A stretch of 64,000 nucleotides of DNA from assembly GCF_039908645.1 (NCBI RefSeq), contig NZ_CP150917.1:2367501-2431500 (forward strand), given 5' to 3'. The stretch is from Pseudomonas helvetica (GTDB lineage Bacteria > Pseudomonadota > Gammaproteobacteria > Pseudomonadales > Pseudomonadaceae). Numbering within the stretch: position 1 is the stretch's first letter; each line of letters begins with the position of its first letter. This document shows positions 7,929 through 16,884 of this stretch, piece by piece. Below the pieces are notes generated by a model. The model saw only the letters and a program-made list of their open reading frames with translations, was not told the DNA's origin and searched no databases. The position numbers and the translations under genes were made by a program.

Positions 7929-8651
7929 ATGACCCAGGTTCGGCGTTTCACAATCAACACCGCGGGCCGCGACTTTGCCGTGGGTGATATTCACGGCCAT
8001 TTCACCAGGCTTCAGGCAGCACTTGATGCTGTCGGCTTCAACCCCGCAACCGATCGTCTGTTCAGTGTTGGCGATATGGTCGACCGTGGCCCCGAATCTA
8101 CCGACGTTGATGTGTGGCTGGCCAAGCCGTGGTTCTTTGCCGTGCAGGGCAATCATGAGCAAATGGCGGTCGATGCCCATCGGCTCAGTCATAACGGTCG
8201 GGCCATTTACATACACATGCTCAACGGCGGTGCCTGGCTGTACGGTCTGTCCAGCGCTGAGCAGGCCTTCTATGTCGATCTGCTTGCCGAGCTGCCTATC
8301 GCAATTGAAGTAATGACGCCTATGGGATCGGTGGGGATCGTGCATGCCGATTGCCCGTTCGATGATTGGGCGCAAATGCTTGGAGCCCTTGAGCGGGAGC
8401 AAGACTCGATGCAGCGTAGTGTTCAAACTATCTGCCAGTGGTCGCGTTCTCGCATTACCAGCGAAAACTCTACTGGCGTCAGTGGCATCAGGGCCGTGAT
8501 CGTCGGTCACACGGTGGTCCTTCAGCCTGCGGTGCTGGGCAATGTCTATCACATCGATACTGGCGGCTGGATGGGCGGCCATTTCACGCTGATTGATCTG
8601 GCTACTCTCGAGTGTATGCCGACGGTCAATCCAGAAATGCACGGCTGGTAA
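7929..8651 (+). CDS. Serine/threonine-type metallophosphatase
   Basis: A 240-residue calcineurin-like phosphoesterase of the PrpA/lambda-phosphatase type. The metal-binding motifs are in order: GDIHGH (residues 19-24), GDMVDRGP (~47-54), GNHE (~75-78), then HAD and VIVGHTVV. It should hydrolyse phosphate esters on proteins or small molecules in the cytoplasm with two metal ions. Start ATG 7929 with GGGGG upstream. Stands alone. Confidence 0.88.
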   Translation: MTQVRRFTINTAGRDFAVGDIHGHFTRLQAALDAVGFNPATDRLFSVGDMVDRGPESTDVDVWLAKPWFFAVQGNHEQMAVDAHRLSHNGRAIYIHMLNGGAWLYGLSSAEQAFYVDLLAELPIAIEVMTPMGSVGIVHADCPFDDWAQMLGALEREQDSMQRSVQTICQWSRSRITSENSTGVSGIRAVIVGHTVVLQPAVLGNVYHIDTGGWMGGHFTLIDLATLECMPTVNPEMHGW

Positions 8652-8665
8652 GTGGGTTACAAAGC

Positions 8666-8848
8666 TCAGGAGGCTGTGTACTCGAGATACAGTCTTTCGA
8701 GAGCCTCTTGGTACTTGTCTCCTGTTAAGGACTTTTTCAGGGCTTCCACGACTTCGAGTGCTGAAGCTGCAGCCAGGGCTTCATTATCTCCCCGGCTTGC
8801 AGCGCGCAGTCGTGCTGCTGCAATGATCGCGTCTTCAGTCGTTTGCAT
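8666..8848 (-). CDS. Small hypothetical protein
   Basis: 60 residues, strongly helical, alanine and glutamate rich, no signal peptide. GAGGGCAACACC precedes ATG 8848, a fair ribosome binding site. No family recognised. It lies convergent to the phosphatase with a 14-base gap and divergent to the FMN reductase. Confidence 0.5.
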   Translation of the reverse strand: MQTTEDAIIAAARLRAASRGDNEALAAASALEVVEALKKSLTGDKYQEALERLYLEYTAS

Positions 8849-9010
8849 GGTGTTGCCCTCGAAGGACTCAGTCTCACTGATGCCGGCAATCCACCATTAA
8901 TTCTACCCCCGGGATCTGCCATGACAATCAGGCCGACTGACCGCGAGGCAATCGAGCGCGCCTGCGTATGCGACAATTCATCCGTCCACCAAGTCATGGA
9001 GCGTATACAC

Positions 9011-9559
9011 ATGGTGCAACTGCTTGCGATCTCAGGAAGCCTTCGCGCAGCCTCTTCAAACTCCGCGCTACTGCGTGCTGCCGAGAGGCTCAGCCCTGAA
9101 GGGATGTTGATCAGGCACTACCTGGAGGTGGGTCAATTACCTCACTTCGATCCGGATCAGGCTGACGATCCGCCGCAGATCGTCGCAGAGTTGCGTGGGA
9201 TTATTGCCGAGGCGGACGGCATTCTGATTTCGTGCCCTGAGTACGCTCGTGGAATTCCGGGGTCATTCAAGAATGCACTGGATTGGCTCGTGGCCAGTCA
9301 GGACTTTCCCGGCAAGCCGGTAGCACTTTTCAATGCATCTCCACGAGCAAGTCACGCCCAGGCGGCACTCAAGTTAGTGCTGGAAACGATGTCCGCGATT
9401 ATTGTCGAGCCCGCCTCGATAACAGTCGACTTGCTGGCTAAAGGAATGGATGAGGCAGACATCGCAGCGAGCCCGCAGATCAGTCAGCAAATCGTTTCGG
9501 CCTTGGGCGTATTCAAAAATCAAATTGAGGGTGGTCGTTCTGGCACTGTTCCTGTCTGA
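9011..9559 (+). CDS. NADPH-dependent FMN reductase
   Basis: A 182-residue flavodoxin-fold enzyme (ArsH/ChrR/WrbA relatives). The FMN phosphate loop is SGSLRAASSNSALL (residues ~8-21), followed by the family motif PEYARGIPGSFKNALDW (~77-93) and KPVALFNASPRASHAQ. It reduces FMN or quinone-like acceptors with NAD(P)H. The frame is open from 8843, but ATG 9011 gives the normal N-terminus (MVQLLAISGSLR) and has GGAG upstream. Confidence 0.87.
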   Translation: MVQLLAISGSLRAASSNSALLRAAERLSPEGMLIRHYLEVGQLPHFDPDQADDPPQIVAELRGIIAEADGILISCPEYARGIPGSFKNALDWLVASQDFPGKPVALFNASPRASHAQAALKLVLETMSAIIVEPASITVDLLAKGMDEADIAASPQISQQIVSALGVFKNQIEGGRSGTVPV

Positions 9560-9718
9560 GTCCGAATGTTTTTGGCCGATTGCCGATACTCGGAATGACA
9601 GCCTGTCGGGATCGACCTACGGTTGTTGGGGCGGCGCGCACCAACTGCCAACTCAAGTGCGGCATGTGCGTGGTTCGGGCGTAAAATAGCTGGGCTACCT
9701 CATCAAAAGGAGCCGCAT

Positions 9719-9919
9719 ATGAACTCCGACCAAATGAACAGACGTACGGCTGGAGAAAGAGTCGTTTGGGATCAGTATTTTTGTGCTGCGCTGATAGCCG
9801 AAAGCAATCTCACGGCGCCGACGATAGGGGGCTCGAAGTCGAGTCACGATGAGTGGCAGAGTCTATTGGTCGACAGGGCCAGGATTCTTGCTGACAAGAT
9901 GATGGAACACCGGCAATAA
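9719..9919 (+). CDS. Small hypothetical protein
   Basis: 66 residues from ATG 9719 with a strong AAAAGGAG site. Hydrophilic, helix-rich, no known motif. A 9-bp hairpin (9923-9946) follows immediately and may end its message. A small conserved Pseudomonas orphan is likely, but I cannot name a family. Confidence 0.55.
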   Translation: MNSDQMNRRTAGERVVWDQYFCAALIAESNLTAPTIGGSKSSHDEWQSLLVDRARILADKMMEHRQ

Positions 9920-9980
9920 ACCGAGCCCAGCCATCGTGCTGGGCTCTTCACATGCGTCGGTAACGACCATCGCGCAGGCG

Positions 9981-10004
9981 AAAAAAAACCCGCAGGTGGG
10001 CGGG
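9981..10004 (-). terminator. Terminator for the alpha/beta hydrolase gene
   Basis: On the minus strand a CCCGC/GCGGG stem is followed by eight T. It lies about 165 bases behind the hydrolase stop; the bases between hold no gene I accept. Confidence 0.65.
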
Positions 10005-10169
10005 CTTTTGATCGATAGGGGCGTTGATCCTTCAACTGCCACAAGTGTGCTCTGCGGCTCATGCCCAATCAACTGAATGGCGACGAAACGCAGAAATAAA
10101 AAATGCAGTATCGAGGCGTTGGTCGCGAGTATAGGCAATGCGCGTCGAGTTTCTGTCAGGGCCGAAGTC

Positions 10170-10886
10170 TCACAGGCTGCTCACGAACGCTTTGATGCTT
10201 TTTGTGGCGTTATGAGGCGCTGCCTGAAGTGCGCAATGTGGAGCGTCCAGCTTGGTTATCCGTATATCCGGTTTGAGCTGCGAGATCAGCGCAGAGGCTG
10301 TCGCAAGTACCAGTCGATCATGAGTTGCGCGCAAGTAAAGGGTTGGAACGCTGACACACGCGAGCTCTTTTGCCACGTCGACAGTCAGAACGGCGCGTAA
10401 CCGCGCACGCATCACCGAAGGTGTGACCAGCGATATTGCCCGATGCAATGAGCGGCGCAGCGCAGGGGTGGAAAAATGCCCCAGTAATAGTGTGCTGATC
10501 AGTCCGATAGGTACAGGGTGCAGTGGCAGGATATTCAGCAGAAAACTCAAGCCACGTAGTCGCGGTCGCGGGTTGCGTACAAACGTGCTGCACAATACGA
10601 GCCCTTTGAGTTGAGGGGGTTGCAGCGCTGCCAGTGAAATGGCAATCGGCCCCGAGAACGATTCGCCAAGCAAGACAAAAGGGCTGTCGGTTGGCAATGC
10701 CTTGAGCACTATTGACTGCAGTTCGGCATAACTCAAGGACCGGTCGTTGGGATAACTCACGACGAGCGTGTTGAATTGCCCTTCCAGTGCCGAGAGTAAA
10801 GGTTCGAACAGTTCGCCTGTGCCATCCATCCCCGGGAGGAGAACCAGTGTGGGTGTTTCTGATGAATTCATCCCTGATGAGCTCAT
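10170..10886 (-). CDS. Alpha/beta hydrolase
   Basis: A 238-residue alpha/beta hydrolase. The oxyanion region is LLPGMDGTGELF near the start, the nucleophile elbow is LLGESFSGPIA (Ser in GESFSG, residues ~72-77), an acid lies in LRATHDRLVL and the catalytic histidine in LDAPHCALQAAP. No signal peptide. Substrate unknown; the layout fits a cytoplasmic esterase or thioesterase. Divergent to the DUF2214 gene. Confidence 0.8.
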   Translation of the reverse strand: MSSSGMNSSETPTLVLLPGMDGTGELFEPLLSALEGQFNTLVVSYPNDRSLSYAELQSIVLKALPTDSPFVLLGESFSGPIAISLAALQPPQLKGLVLCSTFVRNPRPRLRGLSFLLNILPLHPVPIGLISTLLLGHFSTPALRRSLHRAISLVTPSVMRARLRAVLTVDVAKELACVSVPTLYLRATHDRLVLATASALISQLKPDIRITKLDAPHCALQAAPHNATKSIKAFVSSL

Positions 10887-11059
10887 GCTCCGTTATCCCT
10901 GGATTGAGTGTGTGCATTCTCGCCGATATTAACGTGTTCCCGGTTTAAAAATTGCTGGTTTTCCTTGAGGGGCTCCGAGGCGCTTGTGAGCGAAGCGAGG
11001 CGTTTTGGACTACTACTGACAGGCCGATTATTTTTCGTCTTGAATGGGGGGGCAATTCG

Positions 11060-11515
11060 ATGCTGGTTCACTGGTTTCTCGCCGCGGTCCATCTCTTGGC
11101 CTATGCCCTGGCGCTCTGGGGTGTTCTGACGCGTGGCATGGCTTTTCGTCGAGTGGACGCAGAGGGTGCGGGGGCTCGCAGTGTTTTGCTGGCAGATAAC
11201 TTTTGGGGAGTCTGCGCATTGATTCTTCTGGTTACCGGTGGGATCCGTGCCTTTGGCGGGTACGAAAAGGGGGCGGACTATTACCTGCATCAACCGCTGT
11301 TCCATCTGAAAATGACTTTATTCGCCATCATCCTGCTGCTTGAAACTGCACCGATGGTGGCCTTGATCAAGTGGCGGATTGCTTTGCGTCGAGGTTCGCT
11401 GATTGATGTCGGGCGGGTCCGTCTCTTTGCGCGGATCAGTCATATCGAGGCACTGTTGATTATCCTGATGGTCGTGGCCGCGACAGGCATGGCGCGAGGT
11501 GTGACGTTTGGATAG
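11060..11515 (+). CDS. DUF2214 family inner-membrane protein
   Basis: 151 residues with four predicted membrane helices, matching the DUF2214 pattern (N-terminal MLVHWFLAAVHLLAYALALWG, the middle YYLHQPLFHLKMTLF, and RLFARISHIEALLIILMVVAA). Role unknown. The frame is open from 10952, but the hydrophobic protein proper starts at ATG 11060 with a G-rich site upstream. The 228 bases behind it (11516-11743) hold no gene I can support. Confidence 0.75.
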   Translation: MLVHWFLAAVHLLAYALALWGVLTRGMAFRRVDAEGAGARSVLLADNFWGVCALILLVTGGIRAFGGYEKGADYYLHQPLFHLKMTLFAIILLLETAPMVALIKWRIALRRGSLIDVGRVRLFARISHIEALLIILMVVAATGMARGVTFG

Positions 11516-11743
11516 TCGGCTAACGTTGCGCTATGGCTCGGTGCGTCCAGGCCGGCTGTGATGTTTTCACCAGGCTAAATCCGAATCGTCCGACAGTAAG
11601 GGACATGGCGATGTCGTTAGTATCAGCATCGCCGGCGGGGTGTCGGTGCTGTGTCGTTGTCATGGGGGGAGGGAGGGGGCGCGCAGAATCTTTAGCCAGC
11701 CGTTGCCGTGAGAGAAAAGGCTGGCTACTGATTGCTGACGGGT

Positions 11744-11938
11744 TCAGGGGGTTTCGCGCTTGTCCGGCGCAGTAAGGCCCGCCTGAATACGTTGGTAGAT
11801 TTCTTCGCGATGCACGGCAACGTCTTTCGGGGCATTGATGCCGATTCTGACCTGCTGGCCGCTAACGCCCAGAATGGTGATGGTAATGTCATCACCGATG
11901 TTTATGCTTTCACCGACTTTGCGGGTGAGTATCAGCAT
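11744..11938 (-). CDS. rsmE: Carbon storage regulator RsmE (CsrA family)
   Basis: A 64-residue CsrA/RsmA-family RNA-binding protein that represses translation by covering GGA motifs near ribosome binding sites. The sequence [17 protein letters not shown] with the tail [12 protein letters not shown] matches RsmE of the P. fluorescens/protegens group rather than RsmA. Key RNA contacts are kept (R6 region, and [12 protein letters not shown] near the C-terminus with R44). ATG 11938 follows AAGGAGAAGATC, itself a GGA-bearing site, which fits the known self-control of the family. The frame is open upstream but the extra residues do not belong to the family. Confidence 0.93.
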
Positions 11939-12187
11939 GATCTTCTCCTTGATAGCTTTGTAGGGCACCTGACTCAGACAATGCAGATGTCGGTAGTACC
12001 TATAGATTAGTGCGAAGTGTCACGGTTTGGGTGCCTCTTTCTGACGTGCAGACGCTGCATTAATTCCCAAGGTGCGACTATACAGAGGCGAGAAACATCA
12101 TTCTCGTTGTTTTGAGGCCTGTTTACTGGGTCGCGAAGCATTTTCGGGTGATAAAATCCCGGCTTTTGGCATTCAGAGGGGAAGGTT

Positions 12188-12553
12188 GTGCGCAAAATGG
12201 CGTTGGTGGTCGCGGTATTGGTATTGGCCGGATGTGGTCAGGAAAAGGCCGGGGAGTCGAAAAAAGCTCAGGCACCGGTTGTTTCTGTGCCCGCTGTGGC
12301 GGCTGCCCCGCAATGGGATGTTCTGGTTCAGGGCGAGACCGTGCAGGCGATCAGCGATCTCACTGGCTGGCTGATCGAACACAGTTTTGTTTCCTACGTG
12401 GTCACGCAAGACGGTAAACAGCGCGTGCTGGTCGGGCCGTTCAACTCGAAAGCCGAAGCCGAGGCAAGGCAGGTCGAGCTGACCGCGGCACTGGCCAAGG
12501 CGAAGAAGATGAATATCGAATCAATGGTCATTGAGCACAGCACGGCTCAGTAA
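12188..12553 (+). CDS. Small lipoprotein with a SPOR-like domain
   Basis: 121 residues from GTG 12188, preceded by GGGGAAGG. The signal sequence ends in the lipobox LAGC (Cys16). After a Lys/Ala/Pro linker comes a ~75-residue SPOR-like domain (WDVLVQGETVQAISDLTGWL ... RVLVGPFNSKAEAEAR). SPOR domains bind denuded septal peptidoglycan, so a cell-envelope role is likely. Converges on the endonuclease gene with a 14-base gap. Confidence 0.75.
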   Translation: MRKMALVVAVLVLAGCGQEKAGESKKAQAPVVSVPAVAAAPQWDVLVQGETVQAISDLTGWLIEHSFVSYVVTQDGKQRVLVGPFNSKAEAEARQVELTAALAKAKKMNIESMVIEHSTAQ

Positions 12554-12567
12554 TTGACGCCACCTGA

Positions 12568-13260
12568 TTAACCGCAAGCCTTCATGTTGACGGGGCCGAC
12601 GAACTCATTGCCGCGCCCCATCACGCACGCGACGCGCTGATTGCGTTGGCGCTCCCAGCTTTGTGCCGGGTAAGTCTTGTTCCAGGCTTCGTAGAGTTGC
12701 CGATCCTGTTTGGACAGTCGCAAACCGTATTGCTTGCTCATGTAGAAATAAGTGCGAGCGATCATCCCGCGAATGGACGGGCGGGGCATGACCTTCTTGG
12801 CCTTGAAGTCGACCTGGGTCAGGCACGAACCGTATTGCCCTGATTGCACGGGGAGCCAGCCGAAGCTGAAATTGCTGCGGTCCCCGTTCACCTCGCCGAT
12901 GCTTGGCACCAGGTTGTGCAAGTCGGCCTCGGCACGTTGATAGGTCGGGTCGTGACGTGTGCAGTTCTGGCGACCACCCTGTTGCCAGCACTGGCGTTGG
13001 TGACCGATTTGCCATGCCGGAACAATGTGCTCCCATTCGATGCGTGCAGCGCGCTTGGCGTTTTTACGTGGCACGTACCCGCAGGCTTTGAGGTCGACCC
13101 GATTGCCCGTGTATTTGCAGCCACAATAGAACTCGGTTGACTGTGGGGCGTAGAGTGTCCAAGCGACCTTTTTCGCTTCGTTGAAAGTGCGTGGCGCATC
13201 CGCCTGAGCGCTGATGACAACGAAGAGCAACAACAGCAAAGCAAAACAGCGAGCAATCAT
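12568..13260 (-). CDS. Secreted endonuclease I (EndA/Dns type)
   Basis: 230 residues with a signal peptide (MIARCFALLLLLFVVISAQA). The endonuclease I fold is marked by CGCKYTG, the catalytic RIEWEHIVPAW (His in the beta-beta-alpha metal motif), the Cys-bearing CWQQGGRQNC, DLHNLVPSIGEVNGDRSNFSF and RGMIARTYFYMSKQYGL. Such enzymes degrade DNA in the periplasm or outside the cell, for nutrition or to limit DNA uptake. The frame is open from 13374, but ATG 13260 starts the signal peptide. Four bases separate it from the DUF1654 gene upstream, so the two likely form one transcript. Confidence 0.88.
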   Translation of the reverse strand: MIARCFALLLLLFVVISAQADAPRTFNEAKKVAWTLYAPQSTEFYCGCKYTGNRVDLKACGYVPRKNAKRAARIEWEHIVPAWQIGHQRQCWQQGGRQNCTRHDPTYQRAEADLHNLVPSIGEVNGDRSNFSFGWLPVQSGQYGSCLTQVDFKAKKVMPRPSIRGMIARTYFYMSKQYGLRLSKQDRQLYEAWNKTYPAQSWERQRNQRVACVMGRGNEFVGPVNMKACG

Positions 13261-13264
13261 TGAC

Positions 13265-13516
13265 TCAATCTTCCTTCGGCACAACCCAGAAAATCTGCAC
13301 GCCGCCATCGTCGCGATAAGCGAGGGTGACGTTGTCGTTCTCGGCGATTTCCTCGAGCAAGCGTTCCCATTCATCTACCGGCTCGTCGGGGAGGCGGAAG
13401 ATCAAGGCGGCCTTGGCTTTTTGGGCGGTCGGGGAGTTGATGATTTTCTGAACGCGCAAACCGAGTCGTTCGTAAGAGCCTGGAGGGTTAGTCGCTGCTG
13501 AAGAGGTCGTGGCCAC
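13265..13516 (-). CDS. DUF1654 family protein
   Basis: 83 residues in the form chosen (GTG 13516, with TAAGGAT upstream); ATG 13546 would add ten residues. The body (SYERLGLRVQKIINSP, KAKAALIFRLPDEPVDEW, DNVTLAYRDDGGVQIFW) is the DUF1654 pattern, a family found almost only in Pseudomonas and partly under LexA control in other strains. Role unknown; the link to DNA damage is known from relatives and not visible here. Co-directional with endonuclease I. Confidence 0.72.
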   Translation of the reverse strand: MATTSSAATNPPGSYERLGLRVQKIINSPTAQKAKAALIFRLPDEPVDEWERLLEEIAENDNVTLAYRDDGGVQIFWVVPKED

Positions 13517-13679
13517 GGGGTAATCCTTATTAAGCTGTACGTGCATACAGTATTTAACTGTAGGCGATTTCGCAACTGCTTAAAGTTCAAGAAATTCCTC
13601 TGACAGCGAATTTTTCCGTTTGCTGTAAACCGATTGGTGATTATTCAGAAGTAATGGCAGGGAAGGCGGGAGGGTAGAT

Positions 13680-13735
13680 CACTCGCCCGAGTGGGCGAGT
13701 GGGGGGGCAAGCGTCCGACCGGATCCGGCCGGACG
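13680..13735. terminator. Paired inverted repeats behind the asparaginase gene
   Basis: Two palindromic stretches: CACTCGCCC/GGGCGAGTG near 13680-13701, and a near-perfect 24-base palindrome near 13711-13735 centred on GGATCC. They lie directly behind the asparaginase stop and could halt or protect its message. Neither carries a good T-run, so the terminator role is uncertain. Confidence 0.45.
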
Positions 13736-13742
13736 CAATGAA

Positions 13743-14870
<1,128 letters not shown>

Positions 14871-15144
14871 TCATCTAGAAACACCCCAAGCAGATCTGTA
14901 TGCCGGGGATACCCAGTAAGAGCAGGATCTGTACCAGTCATATCTTTGATTTAAAAATCTTTTAACCTTTTGATTTATATAGATTTATATCTTCTGTACG
15001 GTGGCGCTCGAGGCGATAGTCGTCCGGGTTTCCGAATATGTGCGATGGAAGCGTTCGGCTGTCCGAAATCTCCTACAGCGTAAATCTAGGATTTCCCACA
15101 TTTTTGAATGGGAATTAGTGCTAAAGAAAACCGCTCAGAGGTCG

Positions 15145-15168
15145 ATGATCCTTTCAGGATCATTTTTT
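15145..15168 (+). terminator. Terminator-like hairpin in the leader of the next gene
   Basis: ATGATCC (15145-15151), loop TTTCA, GGATCAT (15157-15163) and a run of six T, ending about 15 bases before the start codon at 15183. A terminator this close to a start suggests either read-through control of that gene or the end of an unannotated short transcript. Confidence 0.55.
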
Positions 15169-15182
15169 GTGCAGGAGCTCAT

Positions 15183-15638
15183 ATGTCCATTTCAGTAGGT
15201 TTTCCAAACGCAGGCGGCATCACGATTGGCGGCAAATCGCTCGCTACGGTCAACGCATTGAGCGATGCGACGGCAGACGCCGCGACGCAACAGGCGGGTG
15301 GCAAGGAAGGTGACAGCAAGCAAGTCAGGACAGGTCCGGTAGGGCAAAGCCCCGAAGCAGAGACCAAAGCGGATGACGGTGGTAACCAAAGCATCACGGT
15401 GAAGATGCTGCTCAAGCGCATGAAGGAACTGCAAGAGCAATTGCGCCAGCAACAACAGCAACTGGCTGCGGCCCAGGCCGCGTCATATCCGACGCCGGAA
15501 GCCAAGACCACCGCGGTCATGGCGATTCAGGGGCAGATCGCTCAAACCAACGGTGCGCTGATGGAGGTGACCAGCAGCCTGGTCAAGGAGCTGGCCAAGG
15601 GTTCCAATAGCGGATCGGTGGTCAACACCACGGCATAA
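15183..15638 (+). CDS. Hypothetical Gln-rich coiled-coil protein (FlxA-like?)
   Basis: 151 residues from ATG 15183 with CAGGAG upstream. Residues 1-65 are glycine/alanine rich and probably unstructured. Residues ~75-105 form a coiled coil (KRMKELQEQLRQQQQQLAAA), and the rest is a helical tail. This resembles FlxA-like flagellar-regulon proteins, but the match is by general build only. It stands between the asparaginase and ribose genes with its own leader hairpin. Confidence 0.6.
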   Translation: MSISVGFPNAGGITIGGKSLATVNALSDATADAATQQAGGKEGDSKQVRTGPVGQSPEAETKADDGGNQSITVKMLLKRMKELQEQLRQQQQQLAAAQAASYPTPEAKTTAVMAIQGQIAQTNGALMEVTSSLVKELAKGSNSGSVVNTTA

Positions 15639-15691
15639 TCGGCATTGCCGTTTTTTCGCCAGACAGACCACAAAACGGTTTTTTCTGACCG

Positions 15692-15720
15692 TTGACAAAT
15701 GTCGACAGGGTTCGCATAGT
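15692..15720 (+). promoter_or_regulatory. Promoter of the ribose operon
   Basis: TTGACA (15692-15697), a 17-base spacer and CATAGT (15715-15720). It lies about 150 bases before rbsB, directly upstream of the RbsR-type operator, and has the same orientation as the operon. Confidence 0.65.
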
Positions 15721-15728
15721 TCGGTCTA

Positions 15729-15742
15729 CGCAAACGTTTGCG
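15729..15742. promoter_or_regulatory. RbsR operator
   Basis: The perfect palindrome CGCAAACGTTTGCG is a classic LacI/PurR/RbsR-type site with a central CG. It sits just downstream of the predicted transcription start, where bound repressor would block the operon. The only LacI-type regulator in the neighbourhood is RbsR, encoded in the same operon, so autoregulated control relieved by ribose is the likely scheme. Confidence 0.75.
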
Positions 15743-15873
15743 CAGTCCTGTCGACGGTTTGGTTCCGTGGGCGCGGCGATCCTCGTTCCCGCGTATCAGA
15801 GCGCTGGTGAACGGATTTGAAGCGTATGCAGTGCAAGCGTTGCTCACAATAATCATAAGATCGGAGTGAACTC

Positions 15874-16827
15874 ATGAAGCTGCCATTCGCTGGACGTCTT
15901 CTCGCTGTCGCTATGCTGGCTGCCGCATCCGCCGCTTTGCCCCTCTCTTCGGCCTTCGCCGACACTGAAAAACCGAAAGTCGCGCTGGTCATGAAATCCC
16001 TGGCCAACGAATTCTTCCTGACCATGGAGGATGGCGCCAAGGCTTACCAGAAAGAACATTCTGCCGATTTCGACCTGATCTCCAATGGCATCAAGGACGA
16101 AACGGACACCGCTGGTCAGACGCGCATCGTCGAGCAAATGATTCTGGCCAAGGTCAATGCGCTGGTGATTGCGCCAGCCGACTCCAAAGCGATGGTTCCG
16201 GTGATCAAGAAGGCCATCGATGCCGGTATCACCGTGATCAACATCGACAACCAACTGGACCCGGCCGTCGTCAAAAGCAAGAACATGACCGTACCGTTCG
16301 TAGGCCCGGATAACCGCAAAGGCGCGCGTCTGGTCGGCGAGTATCTGGCCAAACAGCTGAAGGCCGGTGACGAAGTCGGCATCATCGAAGGTGTTTCCAC
16401 CACCACCAACGCCCAGGCTCGCACCGCTGGCTTCAAGGACGCAATGGAAGCGGCGCAGATCAAGGTCGTCTCGTTGCAGTCCGGTGATTGGGAAATCGAT
16501 AAAGGCAACAAGGTTGCCGCCTCGATACTCAGCGAGTACCCGCAAACCAAGGCTCTGCTGGCGGGTAACGACAGCATGGCGGTCGGTGCTGTTTCGGCGG
16601 TGCGCGCAGCAGGCAAGGCGGGCAAGGTGCAAGTGGTCGGTTACGACAACATCAATGCCATCAAGCCAATGCTCAAGGATGGCCGCGTATTGGCGACTGC
16701 CGATCAGTTTGCAGCCAAACAGGCGGTGTTCGGCATCGAGACTGCCCTGAAAATGCTCAAGGGCGAAAAGGTCGACAGCGGCACCAACGGCGTAATCGAA
16801 ACTCCGGTTGAGCTGGTTACCAAGTAG
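15874..16827 (+). CDS. rbsB: Ribose-binding periplasmic protein RbsB
   Basis: 317 residues with a signal peptide (MKLPFAGRLLAVAMLAAASA ... SSAFA). Periplasmic-binding protein of the ribose/galactose group: KVALVMKSLANEFF, IVEQMILAKVNALVIAPADSKA, VINIDNQLD, FVGPDNRKGARLVGEYLAKQ, and ALLAGNDSMAVGAV. It captures ribose and delivers it to RbsAC. First gene of rbsBACRKD, with AGATCGGAG upstream of ATG 15874. A hairpin behind it probably raises its message level above that of the membrane genes. Confidence 0.93.
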   Translation: MKLPFAGRLLAVAMLAAASAALPLSSAFADTEKPKVALVMKSLANEFFLTMEDGAKAYQKEHSADFDLISNGIKDETDTAGQTRIVEQMILAKVNALVIAPADSKAMVPVIKKAIDAGITVINIDNQLDPAVVKSKNMTVPFVGPDNRKGARLVGEYLAKQLKAGDEVGIIEGVSTTTNAQARTAGFKDAMEAAQIKVVSLQSGDWEIDKGNKVAASILSEYPQTKALLAGNDSMAVGAVSAVRAAGKAGKVQVVGYDNINAIKPMLKDGRVLATADQFAAKQAVFGIETALKMLKGEKVDSGTNGVIETPVELVTK

Positions 16828-16846
16828 TCATTCTGGCGACACAACG

Positions 16847-16870
16847 GCGCTCGCTCGCAAGGGCGAGCGC
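16847..16870 (+). promoter_or_regulatory. Intercistronic hairpin between rbsB and rbsA
   Basis: GCGCTCGC (16847-16854) pairs with GCGAGCGC (16863-16870) with no T-run behind. Such hairpins after a binding-protein gene commonly protect the upstream message and lower downstream levels. The hairpin ends next to the GGAGAG site of rbsA. Confidence 0.6.
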
Positions 16871-16884
16871 ATGGAGAGTTTTTT

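Noticed and set aside
10077..10400. 107-codon plus-strand frame
   Set aside because: Mostly overlaps the alpha/beta hydrolase on the other strand and lacks a ribosome binding site.
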